Positions 1 to 6,797 are shown, counted from the stretch's first letter. The stretch: DNA of 9,858 nucleotides from an uncultured Eubacteriales bacterium (GCA_902782795.1 CACZOT010000242.1:1-9858); one strand, 5' to 3'. The notes: generated from the letters alone by a model not told the origin. A program made the numbers and translations.

Positions 1-312
1 GCCCTGCTGGTCATCGACGCCACCACCGGCCAGAACGGCCTGGCCCAGGCCAAGGTGTTCTCCGAGGTCGCCAACCTCGACGGCATCCAGACCGCCAAGG
101 GCCGCCACGCCGATATCCTCGTGGTCGATACCGCCGGACGCCTCCACAACAAGGCTCACCTCATGGAGGAGCTCAAGAAGATCTCCCGCGTCGTCGCGCG
201 CGAGTACCCCGAGGCCGTCACCAAGGCCCTGCTCGTCATCGACGCCACCACCGGCCAGAACGGCCTGACGCAGGCCATGGTCTTCAAGGACGTCGCCGAG
301 ATCGACGGCATC
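1..312 (+). repeat. In-frame direct repeat inside ftsY (copies 1-87 and 226-312)
   Basis: Bases 1-87 match bases 226-312 at 75 of 87 positions (12 mismatches counted by hand). The offset is 225 bases, exactly 75 codons. Both copies encode [14 protein letters not shown] and end in DGI. Past base 87 the first copy continues with the sequence expected before DTAGR, whereas the second continues with the expected [12 protein letters not shown]. The junction lies in a short shared stretch (cgacggcatc). The first copy may begin upstream of the window. Confidence 0.85.
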
Positions 313-471
313 ATCCTCACCAAGCTCGACGGCACCGCCAAGGGCGGCATCGCCATCGCCATCCGCCAGGAGCTCGGCCTGCCCGTGCGCTATATCGGCC
401 TGGGCGAGCAGCTGGACGACCTCCAGCCCTTCGAGGCGCCGGAGTTCATAGACGCGATGTTCGGCGAGTAG
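1..471 (+). CDS. ftsY: Signal recognition particle receptor FtsY, C-terminal part (5' end outside window; first 29 codons anomalous)
   Basis: SRP receptor GTPase, which docks ribosome-SRP complexes at the membrane for co-translational insertion. The visible 156 residues carry the second half of the NG domain: G3 DTAGR at 43-47, followed by the RLHNK and LMEEL segments typical of FtsY rather than Ffh, then DATTGQN at 81-87, G4 TKLD at 107-110, GTAKGG at 111-116 and the FtsY closing block [12 protein letters not shown] at 133-144. The P-loop and G2 region would lie upstream, outside the window. Oddly, residues 1-29 are a second version of the DATTGQN block (6-12), standing where the family has the stretch just before the G3 motif. 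The reading frame is uninterrupted from base 1 to the TAG stop. Family assignment is firm. Whether the 5' part is a real duplication or a mis-joined contig end cannot be told here. Confidence 0.93.
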   Translation, partial: ALLVIDATTGQNGLAQAKVFSEVANLDGIQTAKGRHADILVVDTAGRLHNKAHLMEELKKISRVVAREYPEAVTKALLVIDATTGQNGLTQAMVFKDVAEIDGIILTKLDGTAKGGIAIAIRQELGLPVRYIGLGEQLDDLQPFEAPEFIDAMFGE

Positions 472-500
472 GCGCCTGGGTACGGCGGATCTCTGACATG

Positions 501-537
501 CAGAAAAGCAGCCCTTTCCGGAGGGCTGCTTTTTCTG
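501..537 (+). terminator. Intrinsic terminator after ftsY
   Basis: The eight-base stem gcagccct (508-515) pairs perfectly with agggctgc (522-529) around the loop ttccgg. A run of five T follows (530-534). The flanking cagaaaa and ttttctg also pair, so the fold can extend and may act in both directions. It lies about 30 bases past the ftsY stop and before the next promoter, separating the two transcription units. Confidence 0.85.
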
Positions 538-565
538 CGGGGAAAAGGGCCTTTCGCCGAATACG

Positions 566-594
566 TTGCGTTTTAACCTAAGAATGTGTATAAT
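566..594 (+). promoter_or_regulatory. Sigma-A type promoter of the CotH/VTC operon
   Basis: The -35 box TTGCGT (566-571) and a perfect -10 box TATAAT (589-594) are separated by exactly 17 bases, in a locally AT-rich stretch of an otherwise GC-rich region. The predicted start of transcription is near 601, leaving a leader of about 110 bases before the ATG at 711. No other promoter is evident before the four following genes. Confidence 0.8.
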
Positions 595-600
595 AAACAG

Positions 601-710
601 GCATACCGCTGCCGGGCGGGGAACCCGCCGGGCGCGGCCGCGGTCAAAGCGTATGCAGCGCCGGGTCCGAAGGGCCCGGACAGCCGATCATAAATTGGAG
701 GAACCATTCG
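601..710 (+). promoter_or_regulatory. Structured 5' leader of the CotH/VTC operon, unassigned
   Basis: The leader is GC-rich with several good stems. ggcggg (615-620) pairs with cccgcc (624-629) around a gaa loop. ccgggtcc (661-668) pairs with gggcccgg (672-679), again around gaa, with one G-U pair. gcatac (601-606) can pair with gtatgc (651-656) and accgc (605-609) with gcggt (640-644); these two long-range pairings overlap and could be alternatives. The ribosome binding site (ggagg, 697-701) lies in an unpaired AT-rich segment. No known riboswitch class was recognised and no T-run suggesting attenuation is present, so a regulatory role is only a possibility. Confidence 0.4.
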
Positions 711-3700
711 ATGCAAACGCGCAAAGCCCCCGTGAAAAGGCGTCCCCTGCCGGTGCGGCACGAACAGCGGTCCAAAATCCCGCTGCTGCCGGCGATCGTC
801 GCGGCGTGCACGGTCCTGGCGCTGGTGTGCGGATTTCTCCTGCAATACAAGCTCTTTCCGGACGGCGTGACGCCCGCGAGCGCGCAAAGGCGCGGCGCGG
901 TGACGGAGATCGCGGCCACGGGCAGCGTGCGCGTCAACGAGATCATGCCCTCCAACGGGAGCGCATGGTCCGACGAAAAGGGCCAGTACGGCGATTGGGT
1001 GGAGATCTGCAACGCCTCCACGAGCGAGAGCGTGGATATCACCGGATGGACGCTGACGGATTCCACCTCCTCCCTGGCCATGTTCACCTTCCCCAGGCAG
1101 GTGCTGGGGCCGGGCGAATACACGCTGGTCTTCTGCGACGGCACGCTGCAGAACACCCCGGGCTACACCTACCACGCGCCCTTCAAGATCGCCTCGGACG
1201 GCGATATCATCATGCTCTTCAACGCGGACGGCAACGCCGTGCAGGCGGTGAACACGCCCTCGCTCGGCCGCAACCAGTCCTACGCCTACAACGGCTCCTC
1301 CTGGGAGATCACCGCGGCCTATACGCCCATGATGCCCAACGAGGAGAGCTATCACCGCGCCATGCTCTCCTACCTTTCCGGCGGCGGGGAATCGCCCGTG
1401 TACGTCAGCGAGATCATGGCCGACAACGCCACCTACATCCCGGACGAGGACGGCTGGTACTGCGACTGGATCGAGCTGGGCAACCGCGGCGGCTCCGCCG
1501 TGGATATCGGCGGCTGGTGCCTTTCCGACGACGCCTCCAACCCGACGAAATGGCGCTTCCCGGCAGGGACCGTCATCCAGCCCGGCGAGTTCCTGGTGGT
1601 GTACGCCTCGGGCAAGGACCGCTCCGTCGCGGGGCAGCCCCTGCACACCGGCTTTAAGCTCAACGCCGAGGGCGAAACGGTCGTCCTGGCCAACGAAAAG
1701 GGCATCCCGCAATCCTCGGTGCCCTTCTCCAACCTGAAGGCGGACCGCTCGCTCAGCTTCTACGACAACGGTTACACCGTCGATCTCGCGCCCACGCCGG
1801 GCCGCGCCAACACGGCCCAATCCGCGGCGGCCATCGCCCGGGAATTCACCCAGGCCAACACGACCGGCGTGGTCATCTCCGAGGTGCTCTCCGGCGTCTC
1901 CCGCACGGTGGACACCGAAGGCGAGGGCAAGGATTGGGTCGAATTGCACAACACCTCCACCCGCACAGTCGATCTTTCCGGCTGGGGCCTCTCCGACGAG
2001 GCGGACCAGCCCCGCAAATGGCAGTTCGCCGAAGGGGCGACCATCCTCCCCGGGCAGTACCTGATCGTCTACGCCATGGGGGAGGACCTGCAGAGCGTCT
2101 CCTCCGGGAAATACTTCGCGAGCTTTTCCATCTCCCAGCGCGCCGACGCGTGCGAGGAGATCACCCTCTGCACGCCGGACGGCGCCGTCGTGGACCGCAT
2201 GCCCCTGCCGCCGCAGTACGCCTCCGTCAGCTACGGCCGCATCGACGGCAAAGACGGCTTTTTTTATTTAGCGAAGGCGACCGAGGGCGCGCAGAATTAT
2301 TCCACCGGCTACGCGACGCGCGTCGCCGCCGTGACGGCCTCGCTGCCCGGCGGGCTCTATGACGGGCCCGTCACCGTGGAGCTGAGCGGCGCGCCGGGCG
2401 CCACCGTCCGCTATACCACCGACGGCTCCGAGCCCACGCAGGATTCGCCCGTGTACGAGGGGCCGCTCACCTTCGATTCCACCACCGTCCTGCGCGCGCG
2501 CGCCTGGCGAGGGGACGAGCTGCGCTCCACCGTCACCACGCACACCTACTTCGTGGGCGTGAGCCATACGATGGACGTGATCAGCCTCGTGCTGGACCCG
2601 GCCGATCTCTGGTCCAACGACAGGGGCCTCTACATCATGGGCCCCCACGCCCTCAACGAGAGCCCCTACGGCTCCATTGGCCACGGCGCGAACTTCTGGA
2701 TGACCTGGGAGAAGGCCGCCAACATCGAATACTTTACTACCGACGGGGAGTGCCTCTTCGACCAGGGCTGCGGCTTCACCCTGCACGGCCAGTACAGCCG
2801 CTCCGAGGTGCAGAAGGCCTTCCGCATCATCGCCCGCACCGAGTACGGCGGGAGCCAGGGCGGCACGAACCGCTTCGCCGCGCCGCTCTTCTCCAGGCGG
2901 GATTACACCGAGTACCAGTCCTTCGTGCTGCGCTCCTCCGGCTCCGACGGCGACAAGACCCGCATGCGCGATTCCATCCTCACATCGCTCGCGGAGAACA
3001 CAAACGTCATGTACCAGGAGACGGAGCTCGTCGTGGTCTATCTCAACGGCGAATTCTGGGGCCATTACAACCTGCGCGAGCGCATCAACAAATACTCCAT
3101 CGCCCAGTTCGAGGGCTGGACGGACGTGGAGCACATCGATATCGTCAAGGCGAACACCAACGTCCTGCAGGGCTCCGACGAGACCTACGCGACCATGCTC
3201 GCCTGGGTGAAGAAGAACGGCGTCAAGAACGACGACGCCCTCGCCCTGGTGGGAAACGTGATCGATATCGACAATTACATCGATTACATGTGCCTGGAGA
3301 TCTTCACCGGCAATACCGATACCCTGAACGTCAAGCGCTACCGCAGCCAGACCGAGGGCGACGGCAAGTGGCGCTGGATCTATTTCGACCTGGATTGGGC
3401 CTTCTACACGAACACGAATTCCATCGCCCGCTGGATCACCCCGGGCGGCATGGGCAACGGCAACCGCACGGACAACACGCTCTTCGTGGCGCTGATGAAC
3501 AACTCGACCTTCCGGGACCGCTTCCTCACGCGCATGGGCGAGCTCATGGCCACGGACCTGACCACGCGCAACATCGTCGACAAGATGAACGCCCGCATCC
3601 AGGAGCTCATGCCGGAAATGGAAAAGCACATCTCCACCTGGAAGGACCGCGTGGAGACCTGGAAGGCCTCCGGCTCCAAGATCCTCGGCACCACAGCGCT

Positions 3701-3887
3701 CACCAGCTACAAGTTCTCCATCTCCCAGTGGAAGAGCGAGATCAGCTCCATGATCTCCTACGCGGAGACGCGCCCCGGCCGCCTGCTGGAATGGACGCAG
3801 AAGGCGCTCAAGCTCTCCGACAGCCAGATGCAGCACTATTTCGCCGGCGCCTACGCCGCCATCGACGCCTACAAGGCCTCCAAGTGA
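711..3887 (+). CDS. Membrane-anchored protein with three lamin-tail domains, chitobiase-type beta domain and CotH kinase domain
   Basis: Large 1058-residue surface protein. A short basic N-terminus precedes one hydrophobic segment (about 23-44) that should act as an uncleaved anchor, placing the rest outside the membrane. Three lamin-tail-like beta domains follow (about 72-165, 231-330, 387-480), each with a VNEIM/VSEIM/ISEVL start, a DWVE or DWIE strand and a PGE/PGQ turn. A CHB_HEX-type domain (about 544-617) has the YTTDGSEPT signature. The CotH kinase domain begins near 621, with GFTLHGQYSR..KAFR (688-705), FVLRSSGSDGDKTRMRD (738-754), YLNGEFWGHYNLRER (777-791), NTDTLNVKRYR (868-878) and WIYFDLDWAF (889-898), whose acidic residues D893/D895 are likely catalytic. 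Family members phosphorylate protein (spore coat CotB/CotG by CotH in Bacillus). The ATG has ggagg nine bases upstream. It is the first gene of the operon and the VTC gene follows after 23 bases. The substrate is unknown. Confidence 0.93.
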   Translation: MQTRKAPVKRRPLPVRHEQRSKIPLLPAIVAACTVLALVCGFLLQYKLFPDGVTPASAQRRGAVTEIAATGSVRVNEIMPSNGSAWSDEKGQYGDWVEICNASTSESVDITGWTLTDSTSSLAMFTFPRQVLGPGEYTLVFCDGTLQNTPGYTYHAPFKIASDGDIIMLFNADGNAVQAVNTPSLGRNQSYAYNGSSWEITAAYTPMMPNEESYHRAMLSYLSGGGESPVYVSEIMADNATYIPDEDGWYCDWIELGNRGGSAVDIGGWCLSDDASNPTKWRFPAGTVIQPGEFLVVYASGKDRSVAGQPLHTGFKLNAEGETVVLANEKGIPQSSVPFSNLKADRSLSFYDNGYTVDLAPTPGRANTAQSAAAIAREFTQANTTGVVISEVLSGVSRTVDTEGEGKDWVELHNTSTRTVDLSGWGLSDEADQPRKWQFAEGATILPGQYLIVYAMGEDLQSVSSGKYFASFSISQRADACEEITLCTPDGAVVDRMPLPPQYASVSYGRIDGKDGFFYLAKATEGAQNYSTGYATRVAAVTASLPGGLYDGPVTVELSGAPGATVRYTTDGSEPTQDSPVYEGPLTFDSTTVLRARAWRGDELRSTVTTHTYFVGVSHTMDVISLVLDPADLWSNDRGLYIMGPHALNESPYGSIGHGANFWMTWEKAANIEYFTTDGECLFDQGCGFTLHGQYSRSEVQKAFRIIARTEYGGSQGGTNRFAAPLFSRRDYTEYQSFVLRSSGSDGDKTRMRDSILTSLAENTNVMYQETELVVVYLNGEFWGHYNLRERINKYSIAQFEGWTDVEHIDIVKANTNVLQGSDETYATMLAWVKKNGVKNDDALALVGNVIDIDNYIDYMCLEIFTGNTDTLNVKRYRSQTEGDGKWRWIYFDLDWAFYTNTNSIARWITPGGMGNGNRTDNTLFVALMNNSTFRDRFLTRMGELMATDLTTRNIVDKMNARIQELMPEMEKHISTWKDRVETWKASGSKILGTTALTSYKFSISQWKSEISSMISYAETRPGRLLEWTQKALKLSDSQMQHYFAGAYAAIDAYKASK

Positions 3888-3910
3888 CCGGAAGGGAGGG
3901 AGAAGACCCC

Positions 3911-4603
3911 GTGCAGCCCCGTCACGAACTGAAATACAACATATCCCCCCTGGACGCGGACGCGCTCTCCCGCCGCCTCGCCGCGGTGATGCGCCGCGAC
4001 CGCCACGCAGACGCGAGGACGGGCGAATACACCATCCGCTCGCTGTACTTCGACGACGTCTATGACAGCGCCTATCAGGACAAGCTCGACGGCGTGCGCG
4101 ACCGCGACAAGTACCGCCTGCGCGTCTACACCACCGACGGCAAGAGCCCCATCTCCCTGGAGCGCAAGCGCAAGGTGGGAGACTGCATCCAGAAGGACGG
4201 CGTGCGCATCACCGAGCGCCTCGCCCGCCAGCTCATGCGCGGCGACCCCGCCGGGCTCGAGCAGATCGGCCGGCCGCTCCTGGACGACACCGCCGGGCAG
4301 ATGCGCACCAGGCTCCTCAGGCCCTCGGTCATCGTGGAGTACGACCGAGAGGCGTTCACCTTCCCGGTGGAGAACGTGCGCATCACGCTGGACAAGCGCA
4401 TCCGCACCGGGCTCAACGGCCTGGACCTCTTTGACCCGGACCTTTTGTGCGTGCCCGTCATGGACAAGGGCACCTACGTTCTGGAGATCAAGTACGACAA
4501 CTACCTGCCGGATTTCCTCGCCGGGCTTGTGGCAGGTATCCCCGCGGAGCGCAGCGCCGTCTCCAAATACGTGCTCTGCCGGAGGTTCCAGCCGAACCTG
4601 TGA
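3911..4603 (+). CDS. VTC-domain (CYTH-like triphosphate tunnel) protein, candidate polyphosphate polymerase
   Basis: This 230-residue protein consists of little more than one VTC domain, the tunnel-fold catalytic unit that in yeast Vtc4 makes polyphosphate from ATP. The charged strands come in family order: HELKY (5-9), IRSLYFDD (42-49), KYRLRVY (67-73), LERKRK (83-88), VEYDRE (142-147), LDKRIR (160-165), LEIKYD (191-196) and SKYVL near 218-222. Together these supply the Lys/Arg/Glu residues expected to line the tunnel. No membrane segment or SPX domain is present, so it should be cytosolic, perhaps docked to the DUF4956 partner. The start is GTG at 3911, ten bases after gggaggg, 23 bases past the CotH stop; a longer version in this frame would run back into the CotH gene. 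Bacterial VTC proteins commonly sit beside CotH and DUF4956 genes. The reaction is inferred from the family. Confidence 0.9.
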   Translation: MQPRHELKYNISPLDADALSRRLAAVMRRDRHADARTGEYTIRSLYFDDVYDSAYQDKLDGVRDRDKYRLRVYTTDGKSPISLERKRKVGDCIQKDGVRITERLARQLMRGDPAGLEQIGRPLLDDTAGQMRTRLLRPSVIVEYDREAFTFPVENVRITLDKRIRTGLNGLDLFDPDLLCVPVMDKGTYVLEIKYDNYLPDFLAGLVAGIPAERSAVSKYVLCRRFQPNL

Positions 4604-4723
4604 CCGCCGCCTTCGGCGAGAGGGCGGAGCCCTCTCGCGCTCTCCCGCCAGGGGCGCCGCCCTGGCCCCCGCTCAAGGGACAAAGTCCCTTGAGAATCCC
4701 ATCATGGGGCGGGAAACAGCCCC
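4604..4723 (+). repeat. Cluster of palindromes in the intergenic gap inside the operon (possible REP/MITE-like element)
   Basis: The 172-base gap between the VTC stop and the next start holds at least five consecutive inverted repeats, the first beginning two bases after the stop. They are cgccg/cggcg (4605-4609, 4614-4618), gagagggc/gccctctc (4618-4625, 4629-4636), gccaggg/ccctggc (4647-4653, 4660-4666), ctcaaggga/tcccttgag (4672-4680, 4686-4694) and ggggc/gcccc (4706-4710, 4719-4723). None is followed by a T-run, so they do not look like an intrinsic terminator. The composition and modular build resemble dispersed intergenic repeat elements. No second copy lies in this window. They could also stabilise mRNA or tune expression of the downstream genes. 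Confidence 0.6.
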
Positions 4724-4775
4724 TGCGAACATATGACAAACCTTGCGTACCAATAGAAAGAAGGAGGACCTTCCC

Positions 4776-5438
4776 ATGAACAAGCTGGACCTTTCCGCCC
4801 TTTGGAGCTCCCAGACGATCACCATCGCGCAATGGCCGCTGGTGGTGTTCTCCGTGCTGATCGCCTTCGCGATGGGCCTGTTCATCTTCTGGGTGTACCG
4901 GGCAAACTACCGCGGCGTGATGTACAGCGCCGGCTTTGGCATGACCCTGGTGCTCATGACCATGATCACCACCCCGGTGGTGATGTGCATCCGCGAATCC
5001 ATCCAGCTCTCCATGGGCATGGTCGGCGCACTGTCCATCGTGCGCTTCCGCACGGCGGTCAAGGACCCGCTGGACACGGCTTACATGTTCTGGGCGCTGA
5101 CGATGGGCATCCTGCTGGGCGCAGGCCAGTTCTTCATGGCCATCCTGGCGGCGTTGCTGATCGCGGGGCTGATCTTCGTGCTCGGCCGCATCTCCTTCAA
5201 GCAGGCGGATTCCTTCCTGCTGGTGGTGCGCGGCGCGGCGGGCACGGAGCAGGGCCTGGGCGCGCTCCTTTCCAAGACGCGCAGGAGCGTGCTCAAGAGC
5301 AAGACCATCTCCGGCAACGCCTACGAGATCACCTACGAGGTGCGCGTGGAGAAGCCCGACGCCTTCCTCAGCCGCGTGCAGGCCGTGAACGGCGTCGTCA
5401 GCGCCACGCTCGTCGCCTACCAGAACGAGACCACCTGA
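4776..5438 (+). CDS. DUF4956 family integral membrane protein
   Basis: A 220-residue membrane protein. Hydrophobic segments lie at about 20-41, 52-72 and 103-136 (probably two helices in the last). The conserved family block GMVGALSIVRFRTAVKDP is at 81-98, an amphipathic stretch with two buried-looking arginines. Residues about 141-220 form a soluble tail, probably cytosolic. The ATG at 4776 is chosen because a very strong site, aaggagga (4761-4768), precedes it by seven bases; an in-frame TTG at 4743 lacks such a site. DUF4956 proteins are of unknown biochemical function but recur beside VTC-domain genes. Here that suggests a membrane partner, channel or anchor for the VTC enzyme, which is inference. 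The next gene begins ten bases past this stop. Confidence 0.9.
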   Translation: MNKLDLSALWSSQTITIAQWPLVVFSVLIAFAMGLFIFWVYRANYRGVMYSAGFGMTLVLMTMITTPVVMCIRESIQLSMGMVGALSIVRFRTAVKDPLDTAYMFWALTMGILLGAGQFFMAILAALLIAGLIFVLGRISFKQADSFLLVVRGAAGTEQGLGALLSKTRRSVLKSKTISGNAYEITYEVRVEKPDAFLSRVQAVNGVVSATLVAYQNETT

Positions 5439-5448
5439 GGAGCGCTCT

Positions 5449-6174
5449 ATGAGTTTCATCCGCACTTTGCGGGAACAATGGCGCGCGGCTGACGAGGCCA
5501 CGCGAAGAAAGCGCGCCGTATCGATCGTATCCGTCGCGGTGCTGATTCTGCTCAGCGTCGTGCTGTGCCTGACGGTGGGCCGCCAGATGGTGCGCTTCGC
5601 TTCAGATGGAGCGGCGTTCCGCGCCTGGGTGCAGTCCCACGGGCTGTGGGGCAAGGCGGCGTATATCGGCATCGTGGCGGTGCAGATCGTGGTGGCGATC
5701 ATCCCCGGCGAGCCCATCGAGCTGGCGGGCGGCTACGCCTTCGGCGCCTGGCAGGGGCTGCTGCTCGCGGAGATCGGCATCCTCGCGGCGAGCACGCTCG
5801 TGTTCCTCTTTGTCAAGCGCTTCGGGAGGGAGGCCGTGGAGGCCTTCGTGCCGCGGGAGAAGATCGAATCCTTCCGCTTTTTGCAGGACAGCAGCCGGCG
5901 CAATTTCATCGTCTTTCTCCTGTTTTTCATCCCCGGGACGCCCAAGGACGTGCTCACCTACTTCGTGGGGCTCACGCCCATGCGCCTGGGGGAATGGCTG
6001 CTGATCACAGGCGTGGCGCGCGTGCCCAGCGTATTGAGTTCCACGTTCGTGGGCGCGGCGGCAGGCCGGGCGGATTGGCGCACGGCGATCATCGTCTACG
6101 CCGTCACGGCCGTGATCAGCGCGGCGGGAGCGCTCTTCTACCGGCGCTACACGAAGCGGCAAGAACATGCTTAG
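5449..6174 (+). CDS. TVP38/TMEM64 family (VTT domain, DedA superfamily) membrane protein
   Basis: A 241-residue polytopic membrane protein. A basic cytosolic N-terminus (about 1-22) precedes a first helix near 24-43. The VTT core then runs from about 64 to 195, with the re-entrant-type motifs IIPGEPIEL (84-92) and FFIPGTPKDVLTYFVG (159-174), followed by a final helix near 206-228 and a basic tail. VTT proteins are linked to lipid scrambling or envelope homeostasis (for example DedA/UPF0043 relatives); the exact substrate is not known for this branch. The start at 5449 has an aggag site (5438-5442) that overlaps the DUF4956 stop, so translation is probably coupled. As last gene before a terminator it appears to belong to the CotH/VTC/DUF4956 operon, although VTT genes also occur alone and its link may be incidental. 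Confidence 0.9.
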   Translation: MSFIRTLREQWRAADEATRRKRAVSIVSVAVLILLSVVLCLTVGRQMVRFASDGAAFRAWVQSHGLWGKAAYIGIVAVQIVVAIIPGEPIELAGGYAFGAWQGLLLAEIGILAASTLVFLFVKRFGREAVEAFVPREKIESFRFLQDSSRRNFIVFLLFFIPGTPKDVLTYFVGLTPMRLGEWLLITGVARVPSVLSSTFVGAAAGRADWRTAIIVYAVTAVISAAGALFYRRYTKRQEHA

Positions 6175-6218
6175 AAAAAGGCGCCTGAGAGGCGGAAGGT
6201 TTTCCTCTCGGCGCTTTT
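6175..6218 (+). terminator. Intrinsic terminator closing the CotH/VTC operon
   Basis: Immediately after the VTT stop, gcgcc plus gagagg (6181-6192, with one unpaired T) pairs with cctctc plus ggcgc (6204-6214). The loop is about 11 bases, and TTTT (6215-6218) follows. Five A upstream (6175-6179) let the stem extend and give some activity in the reverse direction. Confidence 0.82.
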
Positions 6219-6300
6219 ATTCGTGGAAACAGGAACAAAATAACAGGGGACTGCGTCTGAGTGCAGGATACCAGAGAGAGAAAGAGAGAGGGAAACGAAC

Positions 6301-6774
6301 ATGAAGAAGTACGGTTGGCTGGCGATTCTGATGGCTTTGCTCCTGACGCTGGGCAGCGTCGCGTTTGTGCAGGCGGAGATCATCCCGGCCCACGGCTTTG
6401 GCCAGATCGGCCTGCAGGCCGTGGTGCTGTGCGAGGAGCTCTCTGTGCGCCAGAAGCCCAGCTCCTCCGCCAAGGTGATCGAGAAGCTGCATTACGGCGC
6501 CCTTCCCATCGTGATGGAGCAGTCGAACGGCTGGGCCTACTGCGCGCTGGGCGATTCTGAAGACTCGGTCCAGGGCTGGGTGAACGCGGACTATATCGCC
6601 GTCGATCCCGCCTGGTACAAGACGGAAGCGAAGACGCCGGTCTACGCCTGGAAGGATACGTCCGCGCCGAAGGTCGGCCTGATGGACAAGGGCACCACGT
6701 TGCCAATCCTGAAGGAGGAAGGGGATTGGCTCGTCGTCAGCCTGCGCGGCGCGGCGGGCTGGATCCACAAGTGA
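6301..6774 (+). CDS. Small secreted protein with two SH3-like (SH3b) domains
   Basis: A 157-residue protein with a classic signal peptide: MKK, a hydrophobic core at about 6-22, and a probable cleavage site after VQA at 25. The mature part holds two bacterial SH3-like repeats. The first, about 40-100, has LSVRQKPSSSAKVIEKL and a closing GWVNADYI. The second, about 110-157, has the matching TPVYAWKDTSAPKVGLM and GWIHK. Such domains usually bind cell-wall peptides or serve as targeting modules; no catalytic domain is attached, so the role is unknown. The ATG follows a purine-rich tract (6273-6292, alternating AG) that supplies gagagg about eight bases upstream. No convincing promoter was found in the 82 bases between the preceding terminator and the start, so read-through from the upstream operon is possible. 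A convergent operon lies downstream. Confidence 0.85.
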   Translation: MKKYGWLAILMALLLTLGSVAFVQAEIIPAHGFGQIGLQAVVLCEELSVRQKPSSSAKVIEKLHYGALPIVMEQSNGWAYCALGDSEDSVQGWVNADYIAVDPAWYKTEAKTPVYAWKDTSAPKVGLMDKGTTLPILKEEGDWLVVSLRGAAGWIHK

Positions 6775-6797
6775 TCCGCCCGTTGAGGGATGAAAAC

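Noticed and set aside
601..690. Possible c-di-GMP (GEMM-I) riboswitch because of a GGTCAAAGC-like segment and a later CAGCC
   Set aside because: The conserved GCAAACC segment, the GNRA/receptor layout and the P1 closing stem are missing; the resemblance is limited to a few bases.
566..1657. Plus-strand open frame overlapping the promoter and the start of the CotH-protein gene
   Set aside because: It is out of frame with the recognised protein, extremely Arg-rich, and begins upstream of the predicted transcription start.
573..1949. Long open frame on the minus strand opposite the CotH-protein gene, and a similar one at 2268-3836
   Set aside because: These are antisense shadows produced by high GC; their translations are Arg/Gly/Ala/His-rich with no domain signal, while the plus-strand frame has clear domains.
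4447..4779. Open frame running through the palindrome cluster
   Set aside because: The proline/arginine-rich translation simply reads the VTC gene out of frame and the inverted repeats; it has no ribosome site.
4488..5717. Long minus-strand open frame across the DUF4956 region
   Set aside because: His/Ala/Gly-rich shadow of the membrane-protein genes, with no recognisable motif.
6273..6292. Alternating AG tract as a simple-sequence phase-variation repeat
   Set aside because: The tract is short and interrupted, and lies where a purine-rich ribosome binding region is expected; it is better read as part of the SH3 gene's translation start.
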